64,000 nucleotides of DNA from Caenorhabditis elegans (GCF_000002985.6 NC_003283.11:19717501-19781500); one strand, 5' to 3'. Shown: positions 31,000-42,130, counted from the stretch's first letter. Notes: generated by a model from the sequence alone, not told the origin. Made by a program: numbers and translations.

Positions 31000-31511
31000 T
31001 GATCTGAATTGTATGTGTTTTAAATGAAAATTTCTTGATTAAAGTACTTCTAGTTTATTTAAAGTGTACCTCCTGATACAGATCCGCGAGGTGTCGGCTG
31101 CTGAAAAAACATGCACGTTCTCTCGAGTTTTTCAGATAGTTCTAGACAATTCCAGAATTTTCTTGGAATTTCCTGAAGGTTTTTTTTTGAATTTCTTGCC
31201 ACAAATTTTCTCCGAAAATTTGAATTTTCCGCCAAAAAATTTTTGACGGGTCTCACCACGAAAGAAGCCAGACCCCGCCCACAGTTCTTGGTAGCATTGA
31301 GTGTGACATCACAGACTACACATACTACATAGGCTACAAACTATGGGCATTCATTTTATTCTTTTATATATAAGCACCATGTTCTACAACTAGTTTTGTA
31401 CTCCTCCATTTTAAATATTTGACGTTAAAAAACACCGCACACACTCTTCTCAAAAGAATTGTATTATCTTCAAAGTTTTATTTGAAGTTGTGCACTATCA
31501 TTAACAATTAT
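31000..31511. other. Intergenic between convergent genes
   Basis: 3' flank of member 4 and of the first lectin gene. It holds short 'gaaaatttgaattttccgcc' words and otherwise ordinary AT-rich sequence. No gene seen. Confidence 0.4.
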
Positions 31512-33686
31512 CTAATTATGAATCGAAGCCTTCTTGCAAATATAAGCCCGCATCACTTCATTACACTCCAAATTGTTCCAGTTCTCATACCACTTATCGT
31601 GAGAAAGATCAGGAGCAGTTTGCACGCACAACTCTTTTTTCGGATTGTCAGGCTGCTTTGGGGCCCAGTTGAAGTAGTCCGATGGGGTACCGTCAGTCCA
31701 TACCCAGTCCTGGCCGACCTTGCGCATACCGATCCACGCTAGGTGTTCATATTTGCCTTCTTTGATCCCGCAGGAAGCGATGTCTGAAGACCGGGGAAGT
31801 TTTGACAAAAATTTTGCCTAAGTCTAATCGTAAGCCTAAGCCTGAGCTTGATCCTACACCTGAACTTAAGCCTAATCCTGATTCGCCTTGATCGGCCAAC
31901 AGGAACCCCCTGAAAAATAAAAAAACCGGAAAATCCTAAGCCTAAATAGCTAACGCTCGCCACTGACGCCAAGCCTAAGCCTAAGCATTCACTTAAGCCT
32001 AACCCTAAGCTTAAGCCCAAGACTAAGCCTGAACCTAAGTCTAAGACTAAGCCCAAGCCTATGACTAATGTAAGCCTGAACCTAAGCCTATACCAGGTGC
32101 TCTATAAAATGAAATACTCACTATTAACAAAAGTGTTCTCTGTCAGCGAGTGGATTGATGCTAAATGTCCTCCCAGCAGCACACACGATGCCTCAGCGTC
32201 ATTGAACTTTTCACCATGGTACACACGATAACAGAAGTCGGTTGGAGAGAAGTAGGTCCAGCCTTGATCACAAGACGGGACACACTGCTTGATGGGACAT
32301 GGAGCCGGTGTGGGACATGTGGTTGCTGGAAAAAGACAGGTTAAAAATATTTCACAACTAGAGTTGTAAGACATCGTGTGTTTCAATATAACACTGGACA
32401 ACCGGGTTTTCAATTTCGTGATGTCATTGAATTGGTGTGTATGTTGCTAAGAAATGTAAGAGGATGTTTTGCCGAAAAAAAGTATTTTGGTACATCTTCA
32501 GCTCAGAGAGCACAGTTAACTTGCGTGTAACTGACTTGCAATTCAGTAAACACTGTAATCCAAACTACAGGCGTTACACATCCATAGTCAAAACCTATAG
32601 CTATTTTTATGGTATAAATTTATTCACTGCTAAGTTTTTCTTTAAAGTTCTAGTTTCCATTTAAAGAAAAGAGAGTTACTTTGTATTGGCCTACGCAAAA
32701 TTCAAATTGATGCTTCAATTGACTTACGAATCGGTGTAGTGATTGGTGGACACGTGGCAGTCATAATAACAGGTGTGACACATACATATGGCCTGTAGGA
32801 AGTACATCCAATAGCCGACCAGGTTCCATCTCCCTTATCCTGAATTGCACAGTCACTTCCAGATTGGGGCTCGCCGAGCTGCCAGTTTGAGTAGTCAAAT
32901 GTCACTGATGGATCTGTCCATTTCCAGGTGCCGGATGTCTCGAGATCAGTGGCTCCGATCCAGTAATCGGAATAGTTGGATCTCTTGAATGAATTTGCTG
33001 CGTTTGACTGGAGAAGAGCGTTTTCTTGTCCATTTTGGACGGAAGCAAGGTGGCCGCCAAGGAGATTACATTGTTGTTCGGCAAATGAGAATTGAGCTGG
33101 GGCGGTGAAGTATTGGTAGCATCTGGAATATAGATGGTAGATCGTAGATTAGTGAGGAACTAGGACCCCCATCATTTAAAGGGTTAAAAAACAAATATTG
33201 GTGTTGAATTCAGAACACCAAGAAAACTTTATTACTATATTAATATAGTATGCATTAATAATAAGAGCAGCACTATATAATATTTTCAGTGAACAGGTCG
33301 GTTTTTACAAAGTATAATAGTCCCTTTCGTAAATTGAAAATGGAAAATTTTCCCTGAAAATCATCTCTACTATTGTCCTGAACCTGTATAGTTCATTTTG
33401 GACAAAATGCAGAATAAGCCAGAGAAAAAAAAGAAAAAAGGTCCCTACTACTTTAGAGACCCGTAAAGTTGTTCCAAATGATAATTTTTGAAAATTTTCA
33501 TGATGTATAGGCTAGGTTTTAGGCTAGCTATAAGTTGGGCAAAAAAAAATTCTGCAAGCTTTTTGGAAATGACTATCAACAATGTACATACCTATTAAAC
33601 TGCTCATTATAAATCCCACCAGTGTTACAGGTCTGTGCTGTAGCGGCTCCCAATAGCCCGAATAGAAGTAGTGTTAACCTAGTCAT
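31512..33686 (-). CDS. Secreted protein with two C-type lectin domains (copy 1)
   Basis: Four exons, 33592-33686, 32728-33122, 32122-32325 and 31512-31783, encode 321 residues. Residues 1-18 (MTRLTLLLFGLLGAATAQ) are a signal peptide. CTLD1 (about 32-150) has CNLLGGHLASVQN, YWIGATD, WKWTDPSV and YVCV. The sugar-selectivity site reads EPQ instead of EPN. A Thr/Pro/Cys linker (CPPITTPI ... CPTPAPCPIKQC) leads to CTLD2 (about 175-315), with CVLLGGHLASIHS, LAWIGMRK, WVWTDGTP and WAPKQPDNP. That QPD motif is typical of galactose-type Ca2+-dependent binding, with NWNN in the WND position. The protein is probably secreted, perhaps from the intestine, as an immune lectin. It resembles the C. elegans clec-47 to clec-50 type, but I do not assign a symbol. 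Intron 3 holds a telomeric block. Confidence 0.94.
31815..32095 (-). repeat. Interstitial telomeric repeat in a lectin intron
   Basis: GCCTAA hexamers interrupted by a roughly 90-bp piece with 'gctaacgctcgccactgacg'. That same insert word appears in the telomeric block at 40,370, so the two blocks share a common origin. Lies in intron 3 of lectin copy 1. Confidence 0.85.
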
Positions 33687-33960
33687 ACTGAGACAAAATA
33701 AAGGCTTCTAATGAAAAATGTCTTTAGTAAGGGAGGAGACATGGTCAATAAAACCTGAAAACCCCGGAAAGAAACCCGTAAAAATAGGAAGCACACACGT
33801 CTATGATAAGACAACAGTTTCCACAGTTCAATTGACCGAGTCAATCAGTGTTTTCTTGAAACACGGGGTACATAGAACATAATATGATTAGGCAGAACAC
33901 ATGGAAATCAAAAATTAGAGATCAGTATCGAAAATTGCTACGGCCCGGTAGATGGGGCTC
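33687..33960. promoter_or_regulatory. Upstream region of lectin copy 1
   Basis: Space between the start codon of lectin copy 1 and the minisatellite. It contains no gene and should hold the promoter. No factor site could be assigned by eye. Confidence 0.35.
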
Positions 33961-33974
33961 TCGGCATTGTGGTA

Positions 33975-34815
33975 CTGCTCAAAAACTCCGAAATTGAAAA
34001 CTTCCGGCAAATCGGCAAATCGGTAAATTGCCAGAATTGAAAATTTCCGGCAAATTGGCAAATTGCCGGAATTGAAAATTTCTGGCAAATCGGCGAATTG
34101 TCGGAATTGAAAGTTTCCGGTAAATCGGCAAATTGCCGGAATTGAAAATTTTCGGCAAATCGGCAAACTGCCGCATATGGAAGTTTTCGGCAAATCGGCA
34201 AATTGCCGGAATTGAAAATTTCCGGCAAATCGGCAAATTGCCGGAATTGAAAGTTTTCGGCAAATCGGCAAATTGCCGGAATTGAAAATTTCCTGCAAAT
34301 CGGAAAATTGCCAGAATTGAAAATTTCCGGCGATTCGGCAAATTGTCGGAATGGAAAATTTCTGGAAAATCGGCAAATTGCCGGAATTTAAAATTTCTGG
34401 CAAATGGGCAAATTGGGGAAAATGAAATTTTTGGAAAATCGGCAAATTGCCGGAGTTGAAAATTTCCGGCAAATCGGCAAATTGCCAGAATGGAAAATTG
34501 CCGGCAAGTCGGTAACTCGCAAATTGCCGGAATTGAAAGTTTCCAACAAATTTCCGAAAATGAAATTTTCCGGCAAATCGGCAAATCGGCAAATTGCCAA
34601 AATTGAAAATTTCCGGCAAATCGGCAATTGCCGAAAATTTTTGCAAATAGTGGTTTTGCACATTTTTTTTTTGGAAATTTCGGAATTTCAACTTTAATCG
34701 GCAAAGTTGTTCGCATCCCTTTTGAAAAGTCTGCAATTTCTATCGGCAAATCGGCAAATTGCCGGAATTGAAAATTTCCGGCAAATCCGCAAACCGGCAA
34801 TTTGCCGGAATTGTC
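33975..34815. repeat. Minisatellite array 'aaatcggcaaattgccggaa'
   Basis: About 24 units of roughly 35 bp containing 'ggcaaattgccggaattgaa' and 'aatttccggcaaatcg'. Each unit has a short dyad (GGCAAATTGCC or its variants). Long open frames on both strands, rich in NLPICRKF-like words, are translations of the repeat and not genes. It lies between the two lectin genes. Confidence 0.92.
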
Positions 34816-34950
34816 GACAAAAAAATTTGCCACCCTGGATCAAAACCCCTGGATCAACTGTCAAGCCGAATGATAATCCTTTCATTAACAAAACATTCTT
34901 AAGTGATGAAACCAATTTATTAAATAGTATACATATCAATATATATATAT

Positions 34951-37836
34951 CTATGCATGAATAGATCCCTTCTTGCAGATATAAGCTCTCATCTCGGTGC
35001 TGCACGCCTCGTTATTCCAGTTCTCATACCACTTATCGTGGGAAAGATCCGGCGCTGTCTCCACACAATTTTCCTTTCCCGGATTGTCAGGCTGCTTTGG
35101 TGCCCAGTTGATGTAGTTTGATGGGGTACCGTCAGTCCATACCCAGTCCTGACCGACCTTGTGCATACCGATCCACGCGAGATCCTTCGGGTTTCCTTCC
35201 TTGATTCCACACGAGGCAAGGTCTGAAGATTATTGGTGTTGAGGTGGTACAGGTAGTTGTGGAGACTTACTAGCAACGAAGGTGTTCTCGGTTTCCGAGT
35301 GAACTGAGGTCAAGTGAGCTCCAAGGAGCACACACGCAGCCTCTGCGTCCTCCCACTTGGCGTTATGGTAGACACGATAGCAGAAGTCGGTTGGTGCAAA
35401 GTAGGTCCATCCTTGGTCGCAAGACGGCACGCAGGTCTTGACAGGGCACGGAGCTGGCGTAGGGCAGGTAGTTGCTAAAAAAGTTCTTAGTTCTCATAGA
35501 TCTCAGTAGGGCTCCCAGCTCGGCGAGGCGCGAAATGCGGGCCTCTGTGTGTGTGCGAAAGGCAGTTGTTTGGAGCGGCCGACACGTTCGGAATTCGGCA
35601 GCTTGGCGTGAAACGAGTAGCTGGGTGTGTGCGCAAGGTTGTGCGGAGAGGTAGTTATTTGGAGCGACCGACACATTCGGGGTTCCGCGCCGCACTAAAC
35701 ATTCGGATACGTGCGGCGACCGCTGAGGCCGACGTGCGGCATCTCATGGGAGCCCTAGTTTTCAGTTTCCTTATGTAGATCTCAGTTTCCTAAATTTTCC
35801 GTTTCCTTAAATCTCAATTCCCTTAGATCTCAGTTCTCTTAGATCTCAATTCACTTAGATCTCAATTCCCTTAGATCTCAATTCCCTTAGATCTCGATTC
35901 CCTTAGATCTCAATTCCCTTAGATCTCGATTCCCTTAGATCTCAATTCCCTTAGATCTCGATTCCCTTAGATCTCAATTCCCTTAGATCTCGATTCCCTT
36001 AGATCTCAATTCCCTTAGATCTCGATTCCCTTAGATCTCAATTCCCTTAGATCTCGATTCCCTTAGATCTCAATTCCCTTAGATCTCGATTCCCTTAGAT
36101 CTCAATTCCCTTAGATCTCGATTCCCTTAGATCTCAGTTCCCCCAATTCCCTGTGGCCTCCTGTAGTCTCTAGGGGTTTTACTTCAGTTTTCATGTACTT
36201 TGGATAATTTTATAAAAATTTTACAAGACCTCTACCTACAAAATACATAGAACCACCGCTATTAAAATTAATATCAACACTTACGAATCGGTGTAGTGAT
36301 TGGTGGACACGTGGCAGTCATAATAACAGGTGTGACACATACATATGGCCTGTAGGAAGTACATCCAATAGCCGACCAGGTTCCATCTCCCTTATCCTGA
36401 ATTGCACAGTCACTTCCGGATTGGGGTTCACCCAATTGCCAGTTGGAATAGTCGAATGTCACTGATGGATCTGTCCATTTCCAGGTGCCGGATGTCTCGA
36501 GATCATTGGCTCCGATCCAGTAATCGGAATAGTTGGATCTCTTGAATGAATTGGCTGCGTTTGACTGAAGAAGTGCGTTTTCTTGTCCATTCTGAACGGA
36601 AGCAAGGTGGCCGCCAAGGAGATTACATTGCTCTTCAGCGAACTCGAATTGAGCCGGTGCAGTGAAGTATTGGTAGCATCTGGAATTTGGATACTAGATC
36701 AGTGATAGGATATATAATATTCTCAGTGAACAGGTCCCTTTCGTAAATTGAAAAAGGAAAATTTCCCGGAAAATCGTCTCTACTACTGTCCTGAACCTGT
36801 ATAGATCATTTCGGGCAAAATTCAGAATAAGCCAGTGAAACAAAACAAAATCTCTGACTATAATAGACCACTTTGGTTAAAATATATATATATATATTTA
36901 TATATATATATATATATACATGCATATATGTACATGTATTTTCTGCTCAACGCTTTTAGTACTAATTTCAGGTCTCAATTTTTATCACACAGTTTTTGTT
37001 TTAATTTTTTTCTGATTTTGTCACTAACTATTATGTTTTTTTATCATTTCGCCATTAGTGATAACGTTAAAGAATGGTGCCATATAGTTAAGAAGTGATG
37101 GGAAGAAAAACCAAATGTTCAATGCCGTTTTTTTTAGTGTAATGTATTTTTATGATGTTTTGAGATTTTGCAAATGATTTGGGACGTATTCAAATAATTT
37201 CAGATTTTTTCGAAAATTTTTCTGAAACTCTCCAAAAACGTTGAAAGTGCTTTAGTTTGTCATTTTATAATTTTCAAACATAAATTTTACGTTTTTTTTA
37301 GGGAGTAGCTTAAATCTGAAAAGGTAACTGGTACATGTGTATTTCATGACACAGAAAACACTGTAGACACGTTAAAATTTTGAATTCAAAACGTTGATCA
37401 ATAAAACAAGTGGTAATCATTTGCAAAGTTTCAGAAAATTTTTCCAAAAAAATTTTTTTGACTGAAAAATTTCAAAACAGTTCACATGATTTTGAAAAAA
37501 TTTTTTTTTTGAAAATGCCTCCAATTGTTCTTATAATTACAAAAACAACATTAGTACTACATATCTATGCACTTACGAGCCTACGTACTTATGTAGTACC
37601 TATGTACCTACGTACCTACTTACATACGTGCCTACGTACCCATTATACAGAACGTACCCGTACTATTAGGAGCTACGTACCTACGTACCTGCGTATCTAC
37701 GAACCTATCTAGTACCTACTCATCCATAATACGGAACATACCTATTAAAATGCGCATTATAAATACCACCAGTGTTACATGTCTGTGCAGCAGTTGCTCC
37801 GAAAAGAGCCAACGTCAAAAGTAGTAACCGAGCCAT
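34951..37836 (-). CDS. Secreted protein with two C-type lectin domains (copy 2)
   Basis: Four exons, 37742-37836, 36285-36679, 35271-35474 and 34951-35222, have the same lengths as copy 1 (95, 395, 204 and 272), giving 321 residues. The signal peptide is MARLLLLTLALFGATAA. CTLD1 again carries EPQSGSDC and CTLD2 carries QPDNPGKEN with NWNNEAC. The exon encoding CTLD1 is nearly identical in DNA to that of copy 1, including over 120 bp of continuous identity at its 3' end, while exons 1, 3 and 4 differ at many sites. It is a tandem duplicate in the same orientation, about 1.3 kb from copy 1. Introns hold a GC-rich MITE, a 16-bp tandem array and a TA microsatellite. Role as in copy 1: secreted sugar-binding protein, inferred from family. 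Confidence 0.94.
35508..35756. mobile_element. GC-rich MITE with AGGGCTCCCA TIRs in an intron
   Basis: Starts 'agggctcccagc' and ends 'catctcatgggagccct'. Internal 'gcgaccgacac', 'gtgcgaaaggcagtt' and 'ggttccgcgccgcac' words are shared with the elements at 17.9, 26.3 and 41.9 kb. Inserted in intron 2 of lectin copy 2. Confidence 0.8.
35790..36140. repeat. 16-bp tandem array with 32-bp higher order
   Basis: About twenty copies of 'ttcccttagatctca/ga'. Units ending 'tcaa' and 'tcga' alternate regularly through the centre, giving a 32-bp composite unit. Copies at the left edge are degenerate. It lies in intron 2 of lectin copy 2 and is a candidate length-variable locus. Confidence 0.95.
36875..36925. 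repeat. TA microsatellite
   Basis: About 45 bp of (TA)n with a short 'ttta' interruption, inside intron 1 of lectin copy 2. Confidence 0.9.
37545..37740. repeat. 'tacgtacctacgtac' degenerate repeat
   Basis: Short units of ACGTACCT/TACGTACC with variants immediately downstream of exon 1 of lectin copy 2, in intron 1. Confidence 0.75.
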
Positions 37837-38210
37837 GTCGATTGTCCAGTCCGACTGACTGATTCTGCACCTTGAAGCGGGCACACGGGCGGAGTCATTT
37901 TACAGGGAGCAAGAAAGAATAGAGTCTCCACCTAACAGAAGGGAATAAAAAGTTAATGGGCAAAATGTGCGAGAAGCATGGCAGGGGTAATGCGATAAAG
38001 GTGTCCGGGTTGTGTGATAAGAAAATAAATTGTTATACTTTTCAGTTTCAATGATGGTGTTTAGTTAGGGGGGACAGGAGGAAAATGGTAAAATTTTGGT
38101 TCGCAGAGCAGAAGAAAACACGTAACAAGCATAGAACAAATTAGGGCTTCTGAATATTTTTTTGGGGAGAGCTTTCTCTGAAAAAATATTTTTGATGATC
38201 CCTCCAAAAA
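37837..38210. promoter_or_regulatory. Upstream region of lectin copy 2
   Basis: The first 200 bp has mixed composition and would be the promoter. No site can be named with confidence. It runs into the minisatellite at 38.2 kb. Confidence 0.35.
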
Positions 38211-38214
38211 AATT

Positions 38215-38775
38215 AACTAAAATGTTTGCTCAGAAAATTTAAATTTCCCGCCAAAATTTTTTGTTGAAATTTTGATTTTCCCGCCAAAATAATTTCTCCG
38301 AAAATTTGTATTTCCCGCTAAAATGATTTCTCCGAAAATTTAAATTTCCCGCCAAAATATTCACTCAAAAAATTTGAATTTCCCGCCAAAATATTCACTC
38401 AAAAAATTTGAATTTCCCGCCAAAATAATTTCTCCGAAAATTTAAATTTCCCGCCAAAATATTCACTCAAAAAATTTGAATTTCCCGCCAAAATAATTTC
38501 TCCGAAAATTTAAATTTCCCGCCAAAATATTCACTCAAAAAATTTGAATTTCCCGCCAAAATATTCACTCGAAAAATTTGAATTTCCCGCCAAAATATTC
38601 ACTCGAAAAATTTGAATTTCCCGCCAAAATATTCACTCGAAAAATTTGAATTTCCCGCCAAAATATTCACTCGAAAAATTTGAATTTCCCGCCAAAATAA
38701 TTTCTCCGAAAATTTGAATATTCCGCCAAAAATATTTTCTCAGAAAAATTGAATTTCCCGCCAACATTTTTTTCT
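38215..38775. repeat. 34-bp minisatellite 'tttgaatttcccgccaaaat'
   Basis: About sixteen units of 'aatttgaatttcccgccaaa' followed by 'atattcactc' or 'ataatttctcc'. The two spacer types alternate irregularly at first and become uniform 'atattcactcga' in the later copies, suggesting recent local expansion. Confidence 0.93.
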
Positions 38776-38779
38776 CAAA

Positions 38780-39540
38780 AAATTTAAAACTTGTTTTTTT
38801 CAGATAATTTAAATTTCCCGGCATTTTTTATATACATATGTATACTGATTTTCTGAAAAGTACAGCGCCCGACTACGGGTTACTGTAATTCCTGGCCATC
38901 AAGTACAACTATCCTATGATCTTCCCCTCCAGCTCACTAAAGTCTCTCTAACGTCATTTTCCATTTCTCAAGGGGTCTTACCATGCGTTATTTACCTTCT
39001 TTGCCCTCTCTCTTTCTCTATTTTTACGACCACCCGTCTTCCCATAACTTATATATATATTTGCACTTGTTCGTACAAAGCAACACCACAACAATAATAT
39101 GTAGGTTTTTAATTTTATATACTAAAATTGTTTCTATAATGCTTATTTTGGCTGTAAAAAATAATTTTTACAGCAAATTTTCGGAAACAAAAACACGAAA
39201 ACCATTCAAGTGAGGTGTCGATGCACCAAGTGGGTTTTTGTTAATCATTACGTTTTTAAATTAAAATATAGCATAGAATTTCAAAAAAAAAAAGAATCTG
39301 GTTCACTCACTTTGACAGCTTGATATCTTCGTTCAATTTTACGTTATTAATAGGAAATTTACTGCGAAGCTATAGAAAAACATACGATAAGTATTTTGTT
39401 AGTTGACAAATTTTTGATAAAACTAAATACAACCGAGATATGACTTGTCAAAGTTGGGTGAGATGTCGATGCACCATGTCGAAAACTAGTCCCGGCCTCA
39501 TATATCTGTTTATGTTGACCACATTAAAATGTTAAAAGTT
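38780..39540. other. Intergenic, with duplicated short segments
   Basis: Two pieces containing 'gtcgatgcacca' (39,215 and 39,467) and a third diverged one (39,650) suggest an old tandem or transposon-derived repeat. No coding sequence was seen. Confidence 0.45.
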
Positions 39541-39544
39541 AAAA

Positions 39545-39645
39545 ACTAAAAAAGTTTTATTATGATATTCGGTCATTTTGGGACTATAGGAGTGGTTCTT
39601 AACAATTTCCCCACTGGCGCTACTCATCAAAGTTCAGTGGGGTGA
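39545..39645. repeat. Solo arm of the 14.8-15.6 kb foldback element
   Basis: Shares 'aaaagttttat', 'gatattcggtcattttggga' and 'aacaatttccc' with the arm at 15,540-15,622. It ends about 60 bp before the first recognisable transporter exon. Confidence 0.75.
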
Positions 39646-39706
39646 AGCCAGTTGATGCACCATGTTTGGAACTAGCTCATATCTGGATGTGCTAAATAAA
39701 TTTCAG

Positions 39707-41052
39707 GACCATCCCGAAAACTGTGCTCAGCAGCAAAAAAGATGCTTCTCTTCCTTTACCCCCAACTCCACCTTCAAAAGAGCCTGGATCTTCGTGGGGT
39801 CTACTCAAAGATCCCGTCTTCATACTTCTCAGTGCTTCCCACTACATATCAATTATTGGGTTCTGTATTCCCCTGATGCTTTTCGCGGATTTCACAGGAG
39901 GCTTCACCTATATTCTAATGCGAGTTGTATTTCTGTTTGGAATGCTTACCGCGGGCTTGTACATTGGTAGTTGGAATGTGACGTTGAAAATTGCTCTTTT
40001 TATGGAATTTCAGGAAGCACATACTTGAGCCCGCTTGTTGAAGGTGGGAATATCCGGAATTTGATCCTGATCACCCTGTCGCAAATGATCGCAGGACTTT
40101 TGACGATTGCTATTCCCAATATTCATCAACCAGGAATCAATTTTGTGTTCTACCTGTTCCTTGGAATAGTATTCGGTAAGTCCGGAAATCGAATTCTAAG
40201 CCGAAGCCTAATACTAGGCATAAATCTAGTCCTAAGCCTAAGCCTGAGACAAAACCAAAGCCTAAATTAAAACCTAAGCCTAAGTCTAAAGCCTAAGCCT
40301 AAGCCTAAGCCTAATGAAAAAAACGCTATAAACCCAAGCCTAAATAGCGTGGGTTTATAGAGTTTTGACGCTCGCCGCTGACGCTCGCCACTGACGCCAA
40401 GCCTAAGCCTAAGCAAAAGCCTAGGCCTAAGATAAAGCCTAGGCCTAAGCTAAAGCCATAGCGCAAGCCTAAACCTAATCTACGGCCTAAGCCTAGGCCG
40501 AAGCCTAGACCAAAGCCTAAGCCCACGTCTAAGCCTAAGCCTAAGCAAAAGCCTAGGCCTAAGCTAAAGCCTAGGCCTAAGCCATAGCCTAGGCCTTAGC
40601 CATAGCCTAGGCCTAAACCTAATCTATGACCTAAGCCTAAGCCTAAATATATGCCTAAGCCTAAGCCTAAGCCTAACAATAATACCTTCAGATTTCAGGC
40701 CAGAGCTTCACCCTCCCACACTTTGTGACTTTTGCTTCTGAACAATCCCAAAACTTTCTCCTAGCAATCAAACTTTCGGCGATTCTAGTCGGTATGCCGT
40801 GTGCAGGTTTGAAAAGTTTTCCTAAGCCAGAGCATCACAAAAATCCGAAATTTTAGCATTTTTCTACTTGAAATTCGATAACTTCGAGGCCACCTACTAT
40901 TTTGGAGGATCGTTGTTGGTTTTTGCTGCACTGATCTCAGCTCTAGTCCCGTTCATAGTTTTGTGGAGGGAAAAAGGTATGCACTTCTAATAGTGAGTTT
41001 TCTAAAAAGGGTTTTATTTTCAGATTCTGCGGTCAAGAAGCTTGCTGAATAG
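39707..41052 (+). pseudogene. C-terminal half of an MFS transporter (5' truncated)
   Basis: Exons 39707-39966, 40014-40175, 40699-40806, 40857-40976 and 41024-41052 join consistently (all four internal introns in phase 1) into about 225 residues. A hydrophilic loop (SSKKDASLPLPPTPPSKE) precedes six hydrophobic segments: VFILLSASHYISIIGFCIPL, TYILMRVVFLFGMLTAGLYI, LILITLSQMIAGLLTIAI, INFVFYLFLGIVFG, NFLLAIKLSAILVGMPCAAFF and YYFGGSLLVFAALISALVPF. This matches a central loop plus TM7-12 of an MFS protein, most like the monocarboxylate-transporter-type group. No N-terminal half was found in the 1.8 kb upstream. Instead a foldback-element arm ends just before it. Either upstream exons are farther away or the gene was truncated by insertion. 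AATAAA is at 41083. Confidence 0.6.
40195..40680 (-). repeat. Large interstitial telomeric repeat in an intron
   Basis: About 480 bp of GCCTAA and 'aagcctaggcct' variants in intron 2 of the MFS gene, interrupted by 'gacgctcgccactgacg' words also found at 31.9 kb. Confidence 0.9.
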
Positions 41053-41147
41053 TGAACATGGAATTTTATGTTGAAATTGTTTAATAAATCTGTATTATAT
41101 TTTCTATGAACTAATATTGTTTCTCAATTTGGTTATTTTTTATGTTT

Positions 41148-41192
41148 ATGCTTAAGCTCAGGCTTAGGCCTAAGCTGAGGCTTAGACTTAGA
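41148..41192 (+). repeat. Short telomeric tract
   Basis: A few TTAGGC-like hexamers downstream of the MFS gene. Confidence 0.6.
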
Positions 41193-41419
41193 AAAACAAA
41201 TGAATTGGAAGAAACTGTATAGTGCGGAGCGGATTCCGAAAAGTGTCGGCCGCGGCATTGAATGAATAAGCATTTTCGCAAAAATCACTTCTCCAGAACG
41301 ATAGAAACATTACCATTTTAGGCAAGTGTCAGAGGGAAGGAAGACGGGTGTTATGTTTTCTGAGAAATAAAACAATAAACATAAAAATTCAAAATGAAAC
41401 ATTTCATATCTGGGAAAAA

Positions 41420-41570
41420 TTTACGGCGCGTTGCGTGTCGCGTCGCGGTTCGGTTTTAGTTGTAAAACTAAATTTATTTGTCCGTGTGGAGTACACAAAT
41501 CTCCCACGTGGAGCAATTTTACGGGCCTCTAAAGTAGTGGAAAAATGCACTGATAGCAATTTCAAATCAA
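41420..41570. repeat. Dispersed repeat 'ttagttgtaaaactaaattt'
   Basis: Contains 'ttacggcgcg', 'tagttgtaaaact' and 'ttgtccgtgt(g/a)gagtacac', shared with 55,213-55,300. The right arm of the 20.5-kb inverted repeat follows directly (41,511-41,560). Confidence 0.7.
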
Positions 41571-41862
41571 ATTTTTTCCAGTTCGAAGTGCTCGTCCACC
41601 GCTAAATTTTTTTATAGGGACCTTCCTGAAAGCTGAAATTGAAAAAGTAATAAACTAAATTTCAGAAAAATTAGATTTTTTTCAGATTTTCAATAAATTT
41701 AAAAAAAAACGTTTTTCTATTGGTTTTCCAGTTGAAAAACAATGTAAAAAGGTTTCTTTTTCAAATTTTTTCTTGTTAATACAATAGAGTTTATTGTGTG
41801 CCAAAATAATAGAAATTAGAATCATGATACATCTATCATTAAAAATAAATGTTATACATACT

Positions 41863-42130
41863 AGGGCTCCCATGCGATCGCCACAACGGCGCCTCCGCCG
41901 ACCTCAGCGGTCACCGCGCAGGCCTCACGGCGTCACCCACGCAAACCCCGAACACGTCGGCCGCTTCCAAACAACAGCTTCTTTGCACTACGTTGCGCAC
42001 ACACCAAGGTACTCATTTCACGCTAAGCTGCGGAACCCTGAACGTGTCGGCCGCTATAAATAACTACCTTTTGCACTTCGTTGCACACACACAACGCCGG
42101 CGGCGTGAGATCAGCATTTTGGGCCTCACT
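41863..42130. mobile_element. GC-rich MITE-family element
   Basis: Begins 'agggctcccatgcgatcg' and contains two 'gtcggccgct' words and two 'aaccc(c/t)gaac' words typical of the family. The right terminus is not clear. Confidence 0.6.

Noticed and set aside
33915-34833. Two overlapping frames of more than 270 codons rich in NLPICRKF and GNFQFRQF words
   Set aside because: They are translations of a 35-bp minisatellite in alternative frames. The period explains the whole pattern.
38215-38775. CRISPR-like array of regular repeats
   Set aside because: Units are contiguous variants of one 34-bp sequence with no unique spacers, in a eukaryotic genome.
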